A DNA stretch of 8,921 bases, taken from contig JBHHYR010000152.1 in the NCBI GenBank assembly GCA_046757585.1, positions 1 through 8,921 of the forward strand. Reading direction: 5' to 3'. Under the pieces are notes generated by a model. It was not told where the DNA came from. It saw only the letters and a list, made by a program, of their open reading frames with translations, and searched no databases. The first letter of the stretch is position 1. Each line of letters opens with the position of its first letter. The stretch is from JBHHYR01 sp046757585 (GTDB taxonomy: Bacteria; Desulfobacterota; Binatia; HRBIN30). Below, piece after piece: positions 1 to 8,921 of the stretch. A program made the position numbers and the translations under genes.

Positions 1-2861
<2,861 letters not shown>

Positions 2862-2868
<7 letters not shown>

Positions 2869-3932
2869 CCGCGTCTCTCATGTGGCCACAGGGGCACATG
2901 CGCGCTCGTTCCGTGCGCCCGGGGAAGGGCACAAGGGGTTCGAGCCCGGCTGGACGGCGTGGCGTTGTGGCTGGCAGGGCCGTGGCACGGAGCGCGGCCC
3001 TCGTCGCCCTGGCCAGCCTGTGTGCCCTACCGTGCGGAGCCATGCCAGCGCAAGCGGTGCTGGTCGACAAAATCCTGGCGACCGTGGACGGCGAACCCAT
3101 CACCTTGCATGAACTCAAGAAATTCGCGGCGCACAATGTCCGCGGCCGCCGGCTCCGTGCAGCGCCCGATCAGGCCACTTTGCTGGAAGGGTTGATCACT
3201 GACAAGATCATCCAGAAAGAGGCGAGCGATAAGGGCATCGTCGTGCGCGACCAAGACATCGACCATTACATCGATGGCGTCAAAAAACGGAACCACCTCA
3301 CCGATGACCAGTTGGCGGAGGCGCTCAAGGCTCAAGGGTTGACGCTGGAGACGTATCGGAGGCAGGTGCGTGAGGAGATTCAGAAGGCGCAACTCATCGA
3401 ACGCGAGATTCGGGGCAAGGTGAACGTCACGCCGGAAGAGGTGCAACGCTATTACAAGGCGCACCTCGCCGACTACTCGACCCCTGGACGGCTGCAGGTG
3501 GCGCACATCCTCTTCCGCCTCGATCCCGACGCACCGGCCGCCACGGTTGCCGCGGTGACGGCCAAAGCGCAGGCGGTGCGGGCGCGGATCGCGCGGGGAG
3601 CGGACTTTGCCGAGATGGCCAAGCAATACTCACAGGACCCCAGTGGCAAGAATGGCGGCGACCTCGGCTGGTTCAAGCAAGGGGAGCTTCTCGACGACCT
3701 CGAGGCGGTGGCGAATAAGCTCGATGTCGGTGCGGTGAGCGAACCGGTGCGCACTGCAGTTGGGCTGCACATCATCAAGCTGGAAGCACGAGAGGCGCCA
3801 GCGCACGAAGACCTGGCCACGCTGGCCGATGCGATCAAGCAAAAGCTGTACAACGCCGCGCTCGAGGAGCGTTTTCAGAAGTGGCTGTCGGAAGACCTGC
3901 GCGCGCGCCATCATGTGGAGATCCGCCAGTGA
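2862..3932 (+). CDS. Exported SurA/PpiC-type parvulin peptidyl-prolyl isomerase
   Basis: Likely a periplasmic folding catalyst/chaperone that isomerises Xaa-Pro bonds in exported proteins. Numbering from the ATG at 2862 (356 residues), there is a hydrophobic signal segment at about 44-60 ending in AQA (63-65), a predicted signal peptidase I site. A SurA-like N-terminal chaperone domain follows (about 66-205, opening with KILATVDGEPIT), then a single rotamase domain (about 211-310: VAHILF, the GADFAEMAKQYSQD region, GGDLGWF, GLHIIKLEAR), and a charged helical tail. E. coli SurA has two rotamase domains, so this is a single-domain relative. The start is uncertain. ATG 2862 overlaps the mfd stop and leaves more than 40 residues before the hydrophobic core, with GGGAGG only one base upstream. 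GTG 2967 would give a textbook signal peptide but has a weak ribosome site; ATG 2880 and ATG 2898 are other options. The two cysteines near the signal end do not form a lipobox. Confidence 0.9.
2879..2900. repeat. Palindrome nested with an inverted repeat at the mfd/parvulin junction
   Basis: A perfect 10-base palindrome, TGTGGCCACA, occupies 2881-2890. It sits inside a wider inverted repeat with 6-base arms CATGTG (2879-2884) and CACATG (2895-2900). It lies just after the mfd stop and upstream of the better-looking GTG start of the parvulin, so it could be an operator or RNA hairpin if that start is the real one. If the ATG at 2862 is used, the element is coding. No function can be assigned from sequence alone, and it could be chance in GC-rich DNA. 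Confidence 0.3.
3917..3920 (+). promoter_or_regulatory. Ribosome binding site for pdxA
   Basis: GGAG lies 8 bases before the GTG at 3929, inside the end of the parvulin gene. This spacing, together with the GTGA stop/start overlap, favours GTG 3929 over the upstream in-frame GTG at 3881. Confidence 0.65.
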
Positions 3933-4984
3933 GCGGCCCTGCACGCCCGCTCCGGCGGGTACGCCTGGCGGTCAGCATGGGCGACCCAGGCGGGATCGGT
4001 CCGGAAGTGGCGCTCAAGGCGCTGGCGTCGCGCACTCTTCTGCAGCAGGTCGACCCAGTGCTCGTAGGAGACGCGGGCGTGTGGCGCGACGCGGCGCGGC
4101 GGCTCGGCCTGTCGCTGGCGTTCGCGGAGAACGGCCAGCGCAAGCGGGCGCACGCGGTGGCGCTGGCCGTGACATCCGAGCTGCCGCGGCGCGCTCGCGT
4201 GCCCGGGTTGCCACGGACGGCCGCCGCCGCAGCGGCAGCCGGAGCCGCCGCTTACGCCGCCATCTGCGGGGCGTTTCGCCTCGTGCAGGACGGCGCGGCC
4301 GCCGCTCTGGTGACAGCGCCGATCAGCAAGGCGCATCTGGTGGCAGCCGGGCACGATTTCCCCGGCCACACCGAGCTCCTGGCCCAGCTGAGCCACAGCA
4401 CCCCGGTGCGCATGATGATGGTGGGCTCGCGCCTTCGCGTCGTGCTGGTCACCACGCATGTGGCGCTCGCGGACGTTCCGCGCCAGCTGAGCCGCGCGGG
4501 CGTCTTCCAGACGATCGGTCTGACCGCACGCGCCCTGCGCGGGAACTTCGGTATCCCCGCTCCGCGCATCGCCGTGACCGGCCTGAATCCCCATGCCGGG
4601 GAGCACGGGCTCTTCGGAAGCGAGGAGGCGCGCGTCATTCGCCCCGCCGTCCAGCTGGCCCGCCGGCGCGGCGTCGATGTCCATGGCCCTGTAGCGGCCG
4701 ACAGCTTATTTCCGCTGGCAGCCGCTGGCACCTATGACGCGGTGGTGTGCATGTATCACGACCAGGGCTTGGCACCCTTCAAGCTCCTGCACTTCGCCGA
4801 CGGCGTCAACCTCACGCTCGGCCTGCCGTTCGTGCGCACGTCGCCCGACCATGGCACCGCGTTCGACATTGCGGGCACGGGGCACGCCGCTGCCACCAGC
4901 ATGCGTGCCGCACTGCAGCTGGCAGCGCGGCTGGCGCGCAACGCCTCGGCTCTTGAGAAACGCGCCACAGCCGCAGTAGGCTAG
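3929..4984 (+). CDS. pdxA: 4-hydroxythreonine-4-phosphate dehydrogenase PdxA
   Basis: PdxA oxidises 4-phosphohydroxy-L-threonine with NAD(P)+. The product loses CO2 to give 3-amino-1-hydroxyacetone phosphate, which PdxJ then condenses with deoxyxylulose 5-phosphate in the DXP-independent-of-PdxST (PdxA/PdxJ) branch of pyridoxal phosphate synthesis; it is a cytoplasmic, metal-dependent homodimer. From GTG 3929 the protein has 351 residues, close to the family norm of about 330. Family signatures are clear: GDPGGIGPE (18-26), TAPISK (129-134), GHT (146-148), TTHVAL with His177, GLNPHAGEHGLFGSEE with His222, YHDQGLAPFK with His277, and RTSPDHGTAFDIAGTG (303-318). His177, His222 and His277 correspond to the three metal-binding histidines known for this family. 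An alanine-rich run at about 98-112 is the only low-complexity stretch and probably lies in a helix. The gene overlaps the parvulin stop by four bases (GTGA), indicating translational coupling, and ends seven bases before the next start. Confidence 0.96.
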   Translation: MSGPARPLRRVRLAVSMGDPGGIGPEVALKALASRTLLQQVDPVLVGDAGVWRDAARRLGLSLAFAENGQRKRAHAVALAVTSELPRRARVPGLPRTAAAAAAAGAAAYAAICGAFRLVQDGAAAALVTAPISKAHLVAAGHDFPGHTELLAQLSHSTPVRMMMVGSRLRVVLVTTHVALADVPRQLSRAGVFQTIGLTARALRGNFGIPAPRIAVTGLNPHAGEHGLFGSEEARVIRPAVQLARRRGVDVHGPVAADSLFPLAAAGTYDAVVCMYHDQGLAPFKLLHFADGVNLTLGLPFVRTSPDHGTAFDIAGTGHAAATSMRAALQLAARLARNASALEKRATAAVG

Positions 4985-4991
4985 AGTCCCG

Positions 4992-6200
4992 ATGAAGGCG
5001 TTGGTACTGACTGGGGGGCCAGGTCGCAATCTGGTGCCGTTCTCCGCCACGCGGCCGAAGGCCATGACGGTCGTGGGCGGGGGCTCACTCATGCGGCGCA
5101 CCCTGTCGCACTTGCGCGAAGTGGGCGTCACTGACGTCACCGTGGTCCTCGGCAACAACGGCGACAAAGTGCGTCGCGCCTTCGAGCACGGGCATGATGC
5201 GGGCGTGCATCTCACGTACGTCGAACAAGGAGAGCCGCAGGGCATCGCGGACGCGATTTTACGTGCGCGCAGCCGCTTTATACCCGGCGAGTACTTGATC
5301 CTGGTTTACGGCGACGTCGTCACCTCGTCCAACCCGTTTCACCAGGCGCTGCAGTCGTTCAACTCCTTCAAGGGACCGATCGCCGAGGTCTGTCTGCCGG
5401 GCCCCCCAACCGCGCGCTATGGAAACGTCTACCTCAGCGGCACACGCATCACGAAGATCGTCGAGAAGCCAACCACCGAGAGCTTGGGCAACTACGTCTT
5501 GGCGGGGGTGTTCCTGCTGCCCGCTGACGTGTTGTCGTTGCTGGAGAAAAGTAACGGCAACATGACCCGGGTGTTTGACCAGCTGATTCAGGCGCCGGGC
5601 CTCCACGCGTCACTGTGGGAAGGCGGCTGGATCGATGTCGAGTATCCGTGGGACATCCTGGCCGCCAACCGCGTGGTGATGGACACGTGGGAGGAAGCGC
5701 GTATCTCGCGTCACGCCACGGTCGACGGCAACGTCACCTTCACCGGTCCCGTGCATGTGGAGGGCGGCTCGGTGATCAAGTCCGGCGCTGTCCTCGCCGG
5801 CCCGTGCTACGTCGGTCGCAACTGTTACGTCGGCAACAACGTGCTGATCCGGTCGTACTCGTCCCTAGGAGCCGGATCCACGATCGGGTACGGGGTCGAG
5901 CTCAAAAACTGCGTGCTCTTTGGCAATTCACAGGTGGGGCGGCTTTCGTTCGTGGGCGACAGCGTCATTGGGGAAAACGTGGACATCGGCTCCGGGACGA
6001 TGACGATCAACGAACGGACGGATCGCGCGTCGGTGCGGGTCGATGTCCGCAACCAGCCCATCGACTCCGGCCTTGCCAAGCTTGGCGCCTTCATGGGCGA
6101 CAACGTGAAAGTCGGGGCGGGGAACACGCTCGCCGCGGGTACGGTGCTGGCGCCCGGAACCTGTGTGCCGCATCACGCGACGGTCGGTGTCGCGAGGTAG
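4992..6200 (+). CDS. Archaeal GlmU-like sugar-1-phosphate nucleotidylyltransferase with LbH acyltransferase domain
   Basis: This 402-residue cytoplasmic protein probably makes a nucleotide sugar such as UDP-GlcNAc from the sugar 1-phosphate, with an attached acetyltransferase-like domain. Residues 1-235 form a nucleotidyltransferase (Rossmann-like) domain: the N-terminal signature with Arg21-Pro22-Lys23, QGIADA (83-88), YGD with the likely metal ligand Asp108, EKP (158-160), and WIDVEYPWDIL (213-223), a motif typical of archaeal-type enzymes. Residues about 238-400 are hexapeptide repeats of a left-handed beta helix, with GSGTMTIN (333-340) and LGAFMGDNVKVGAGNTLAAG (364-383). Layout and motifs match the archaeal bifunctional GlmU type better than E. 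coli GlmU. Oddity: the usual GxGTRL loop reads GPGRNL (9-14), so the Arg normally in this loop is shifted or replaced. The gene lies 7 bases after pdxA and 7 bases before glmS; its ribosome site is weak. Glucose-1-phosphate thymidylyl/uridylyltransferase activity is an alternative. Confidence 0.85.
   Translation: MKALVLTGGPGRNLVPFSATRPKAMTVVGGGSLMRRTLSHLREVGVTDVTVVLGNNGDKVRRAFEHGHDAGVHLTYVEQGEPQGIADAILRARSRFIPGEYLILVYGDVVTSSNPFHQALQSFNSFKGPIAEVCLPGPPTARYGNVYLSGTRITKIVEKPTTESLGNYVLAGVFLLPADVLSLLEKSNGNMTRVFDQLIQAPGLHASLWEGGWIDVEYPWDILAANRVVMDTWEEARISRHATVDGNVTFTGPVHVEGGSVIKSGAVLAGPCYVGRNCYVGNNVLIRSYSSLGAGSTIGYGVELKNCVLFGNSQVGRLSFVGDSVIGENVDIGSGTMTINERTDRASVRVDVRNQPIDSGLAKLGAFMGDNVKVGAGNTLAAGTVLAPGTCVPHHATVGVAR
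6194..6198 (+). promoter_or_regulatory. Ribosome binding site for glmS
   Basis: GAGGT lies nine bases before ATG 6208, overlapping the end of the preceding gene. It supports ATG 6208, which also places the catalytic Cys at position 2; the longer in-frame ATG at 6163 would bury that cysteine. Confidence 0.55.
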
Positions 6201-6207
6201 CGAGCGC

Positions 6208-8019
6208 ATGTGCGGCATCAGCGGCGTGGTCAGTTTTCAGCCCATTGGCGACCGCTTGTACGAGGGCGTCCAACACTTGGAGTACCGTGGCTACGACTCC
6301 TGCGGCGTCGCCTTCGTCAACGCGCACCGGATTGAAGTGCGCAAGGATATCGGCACCGTCGATGAGGTGAACTGCAAGAAGGGTCTCCGCCACCTCAGCG
6401 CGCAAGTGGGCATCGCCCACACGCGTTGGGCAACCCACGGCAAGGTCACCCAGGAGAACGCGCACCCGCACCAGAGCTGTCACGGCGAGTTCGCCGTGGT
6501 CCACAACGGCATCATCGCCAACTACAAGGCCTTGCGCGCCGCGTTGCTCGCCGCGGGGCACCGCCTCGCCTCGGAGACCGACACCGAGACCATCGCCCAC
6601 CTCATCGAGCAGTGCTTCTACGAATCCCGCGACGTGGAACGTGCGTGGCTGGCAGCGCTCAGAGCACTGGAAGGGAGCTACGCGTTGGCGATGGTCTCCA
6701 TCCATGACCCCACGCGGATCTTTTGCGCTCGCCACGAAAGTCCGCTGATCATCGGGGTCGGGAGCGAATCCAATTACGTGGGCTCCGATTTCAACGCGTT
6801 CATCGACTACACCAAGCAGACGGTGATCCTCGATGATGGCGAGTACGGTATCATTGCCAAGAACAGCTACTCGGTGAAAAGCCTGCAGACAGGTGAGGTG
6901 ATCGACAAGCACATCACCGTCGTCCCGTGGGACCCCGAACTGTCTCGCAAAGGCGGCTACCCGCACTATATGTTGAAGGAAATCCACGAGCAGCCGCAGG
7001 TGGTGCGCCGAGCCGTGTCCATCGGCAGCGATGAGATCACGAACATGGCCGACATGCTGGCTGCCGCGCAACGGGTCACGCTGCTCGGGGTCGGCACCAC
7101 GTATTACGTCGCGCTCCTGGGCCAATACCTGTTTGCGGCGCTGACCGACATGGATGTCACCGCCGTCAGCTCAGACGAGTTCCGGCATCTTGATCAGAGT
7201 AACACGCAGTCGCTCCTGCTGGCCATTTCACAGTCGGGAGAAACGTACGATACGCTGATGAGCCTGCGGCACGGGAAGAAACGTGGCGCCAAGACCGCCG
7301 GCATCGTCAACATGGTGGGCTCCTCGATCGCGCGGATGGTCGACCGGGTCATCCTGCAAGGTTCGGGTCCGGAGGTGTGCGTGGTCAGCACCAAGGCCGC
7401 GCTCGCGCAGATGATCTTGCTGGCCCGCTTGGCCATCGAGCTCGGCAGCCGCCGCGGGACGCTGGCGCCCGCGACACGCCGAGAGTATGAGGCGGCTTTG
7501 GCCGCACTCCCCGACGAAATCGATACCATCCTGAACGAAAAGTCCGGCCTCATCCGGGCCGCTGCGTATCGCTTCGCGCACGTCCAGAACTGGCTGTTCT
7601 TGGGGAGAGGGTTGTTTTACCCGATTGCGCTGGAGGCCGCGCTCAAGATGAAGGAGGTCACCTACGTGCACGCCGAAGGCATGCCGGGCGGCTTCCTCAA
7701 GCACGGGACGCTCTCGCTCATCGATGAGCACCTGCACACGTTGGTGTTCGTGCCACCGCCGGCCACAGGTGACCTGTACACCATGACGCTGTCGAGCGTC
7801 GAGGAGGTCAGAGCGCGCGGCGGGTTCGTTCTTGGTTTCACCTTCGAGGGCACCGACGATATCTTCGACGATCGTCTGGTCTTGCCGTCCACCAGCCGGT
7901 TCACGGCCCCGTTCCTGCCGCTCGTCGCCGCACAACTGCTCGCCTACTTCACGGCCACTGCCCTGAAACGCAACGTCGACAAACCGCGGTCGTTGGCAAA
8001 ATCCGTGACCGTCGCCTGA
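6208..8019 (+). CDS. glmS: Glutamine-fructose-6-phosphate aminotransferase (isomerizing) GlmS
   Basis: GlmS converts fructose-6-phosphate and glutamine to glucosamine-6-phosphate and glutamate, the entry step to UDP-GlcNAc, in the cytoplasm. The 603-residue length matches the family (about 609). The start at 6208 gives MCGISG, so Cys2 becomes the N-terminal catalytic nucleophile after Met removal. The class II glutaminase domain (about 2-225) shows YRGYDS (26-31), HTRWATHG (71-78), NGIIANY (100-106) and SETDTE (122-127). The first SIS domain (about 280-415) has GVGTTY and SQSGETYDTL (341-350); the second (about 453-580) has YPIALEAALKMKE with Glu476, Lys480 and Glu483. His499 and Lys498 sit in the LKHG loop, and the tail PRSLAKSVTV carries Lys598, equivalent to the family's Schiff-base lysine. 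Oddity: the usual AGELKHG loop reads GGFLKHG, with Phe496 for Glu. The gene follows the GlmU-like gene by 7 bases, leaving no room for a glmS ribozyme, and precedes a phosphohexomutase by 9 bases. Confidence 0.96.
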   Translation: MCGISGVVSFQPIGDRLYEGVQHLEYRGYDSCGVAFVNAHRIEVRKDIGTVDEVNCKKGLRHLSAQVGIAHTRWATHGKVTQENAHPHQSCHGEFAVVHNGIIANYKALRAALLAAGHRLASETDTETIAHLIEQCFYESRDVERAWLAALRALEGSYALAMVSIHDPTRIFCARHESPLIIGVGSESNYVGSDFNAFIDYTKQTVILDDGEYGIIAKNSYSVKSLQTGEVIDKHITVVPWDPELSRKGGYPHYMLKEIHEQPQVVRRAVSIGSDEITNMADMLAAAQRVTLLGVGTTYYVALLGQYLFAALTDMDVTAVSSDEFRHLDQSNTQSLLLAISQSGETYDTLMSLRHGKKRGAKTAGIVNMVGSSIARMVDRVILQGSGPEVCVVSTKAALAQMILLARLAIELGSRRGTLAPATRREYEAALAALPDEIDTILNEKSGLIRAAAYRFAHVQNWLFLGRGLFYPIALEAALKMKEVTYVHAEGMPGGFLKHGTLSLIDEHLHTLVFVPPPATGDLYTMTLSSVEEVRARGGFVLGFTFEGTDDIFDDRLVLPSTSRFTAPFLPLVAAQLLAYFTATALKRNVDKPRSLAKSVTVA

Positions 8020-8028
8020 ACGCAGCGC

Positions 8029-8921
8029 ATGACTCTGCACGACGTCAGAGCCGGCGTACAGCGCGTCGCAGTCAACGAAAAGTACCGCGCGCAGGCGCTG
8101 CGGAACTTGACGGTCTGGTGGAACGACTCTCGCTACGCCCCGTTTCGTCCCCAGCTGCGGAGCCTCGCCGAACGCCAGCGATGGGAGCTGCTCCTGGACT
8201 CATTCTACCGCGTCATGCCGTTCGGCACCGGGGGGCGGCGCGGGCCAGTCGGAATCGGACCGAACCGGATGAATCAGGAAACCGTCGTCACCTCGGTCCA
8301 AGGGCACGTGAATTATTTGCGCCGGCGGTTCGCACAGACGTCCCTGCGGGTCGTCGTCGCATTCGACGTGCGCGTGTTCCGCGACCTGCGGGGGTTGTAC
8401 GATCCTGCCGTGCCGAACCCGCTTCTCGGCATCAGCTCGCAAGACTTCGCCCGCATGGCCTGTGCCGTGTACGCGGCAAACGACGTCGAAGTGTACACGG
8501 TGCCTGGTGACGGCGACTATTTTCTGTCCACACCGGAGCTGTCCTTCGCAATCCGCTATCTGCACGCGCATGGTGGACTAAACATCTCCGCCTCGCACAA
8601 TCACCCCGACGACAACGGCGCGAAGTTCTATATACCTAGCGGCGGGCAGCCTGTCGCGCCCGAGGACGAGGAGCTGGCAGCGGAGGTGCAAGCCGTGCGG
8701 GACGTACCGGCGGGCGACTTCAACGCGGCCGTGACGCGCGGCCGCATCAGGTGGTGGAACCCCACTTTGCACTCCCACTACATCGACGAAAACCTGTCGA
8801 AATCCATCGACCCGACGGCCAGGCAGGCGTTAATCGTTTATACACCGCTCCACGGCACGGGCCGGCACACCGTTGGGGACATCCTACCGGCAGCAGGGTT
8901 CGATACGCGGTTCGTGGGCGC
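8029..8921 (+). CDS. Phosphohexomutase, PgcA/PMM-PGM type (3'-partial)
   Basis: Alpha-D-phosphohexomutases interconvert hexose 6- and 1-phosphates through a phosphoserine enzyme. From ATG 8029, 297 complete codons are visible before the window ends. Family features: the domain I signature MPFGTGGRRGPVG (63-75) followed by NRMN (79-82), as in PgcA-like enzymes; FDVR (112-115); STPELSFAIRYL (167-178); the active-site loop SASHNHPDDNGAKFY (187-201) with the expected catalytic Ser189; and the domain II motif YTPLHGTG (271-278). The metal-binding DGDxDR loop would lie beyond the window edge. Relative to typical members there is an insertion of roughly 18 residues at about 118-136, and the consensus TASHNPP reads SASHNHP. 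In context it could supply glucosamine-1-phosphate (a GlmM role) or glucose-1-phosphate to the transferase upstream; substrate is not decided by sequence. No clear Shine-Dalgarno precedes it, so translation may be coupled to glmS. Confidence 0.88.
   Translation, partial: MTLHDVRAGVQRVAVNEKYRAQALRNLTVWWNDSRYAPFRPQLRSLAERQRWELLLDSFYRVMPFGTGGRRGPVGIGPNRMNQETVVTSVQGHVNYLRRRFAQTSLRVVVAFDVRVFRDLRGLYDPAVPNPLLGISSQDFARMACAVYAANDVEVYTVPGDGDYFLSTPELSFAIRYLHAHGGLNISASHNHPDDNGAKFYIPSGGQPVAPEDEELAAEVQAVRDVPAGDFNAAVTRGRIRWWNPTLHSHYIDENLSKSIDPTARQALIVYTPLHGTGRHTVGDILPAAGFDTRFVG

Noticed and set aside
3018..3047. Lipoprotein signal in the parvulin (cysteines near the signal end)
   Set aside because: The residues before each Cys (ASL and ALP) do not fit the lipobox; an AQA signal peptidase I site is more likely.
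3760..4737. A 325-codon plus-strand frame spanning the parvulin end and most of pdxA
   Set aside because: Its product is Arg/Ala/Gly-rich low complexity and overlaps PdxA motifs that are clearly under coding constraint in another frame.
6163..6207. Longer in-frame start for glmS at ATG 6163
   Set aside because: It would place the catalytic cysteine internally instead of at position 2 and overlap the preceding gene; ATG 6208 with GAGGT upstream fits better.
6201..6207. A glmS ribozyme or other leader regulator before glmS
   Set aside because: Only seven bases separate the genes and no leader structure is possible outside coding sequence.
5615..6370. A 251-codon plus-strand frame overlapping the GlmU-like C-terminus and the glmS start
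   Set aside because: Its composition is Arg-rich with no domain, and it is out of frame with two well-supported genes.
6091..7125. A 344-codon open frame on the minus strand across the glmU-like/glmS junction
   Set aside because: It is antisense to conserved GlmS glutaminase residues and its product has no recognisable motif; treated as a shadow frame.

Overview
The window is a GC-rich, tightly packed bacterial chromosomal segment with six genes, all on the plus strand, and almost no non-coding DNA. In order they are mfd (5'-truncated by the window edge), an exported SurA/PpiC-type parvulin isomerase, pdxA, a bifunctional sugar-1-phosphate nucleotidylyltransferase of the archaeal GlmU-like type, glmS, and a PgcA-type phosphohexomutase (3'-truncated by the window edge). 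Adjacent genes overlap or are separated by 4-9 bases, the one uncertainty being the parvulin start. The whole window therefore reads as one operon or two directly abutting ones.

Layout: bases 1-2868 encode most of Mfd, the transcription-repair coupling factor. Bases 2862-3932 encode a secreted parvulin with one rotamase domain. Bases 3929-4984 encode PdxA (pyridoxal 5'-phosphate synthesis), translationally coupled by a GTGA overlap. Bases 4992-6200, 6208-8019 and 8029-8921 encode three amino-sugar/sugar-nucleotide enzymes. GlmS makes glucosamine-6-phosphate from fructose-6-phosphate and glutamine. The phosphohexomutase could isomerise a hexose- or hexosamine-6-phosphate to the 1-phosphate. 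The nucleotidylyltransferase with its C-terminal left-handed beta-helix could acetylate and/or uridylylate the product to give UDP-GlcNAc or a related nucleotide sugar. The trio looks like a self-contained nucleotide-sugar module; the exact substrates of the mutase and transferase are inference.

Organism: the mfd - parvulin - pdxA order recalls delta-proteobacterial-type genomes (Desulfobacterota and relatives), and the exported SurA-like chaperone fits a cell with a periplasm and outer membrane. The GlmU-like protein resembles the archaeal/thermophile type more than proteobacterial GlmU. Together with the high GC this suggests an uncultivated delta-proteobacteria-like or neighbouring lineage, but the phylum cannot be fixed from this sequence alone.

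I see no mobile element, CRISPR array, tRNA, rRNA or convincing terminator. The points worth a second look are residue changes in otherwise conserved motifs of the three sugar enzymes, their clustering, and a palindromic element at the ambiguous start of the parvulin gene. None of these amounts to an obviously new system.
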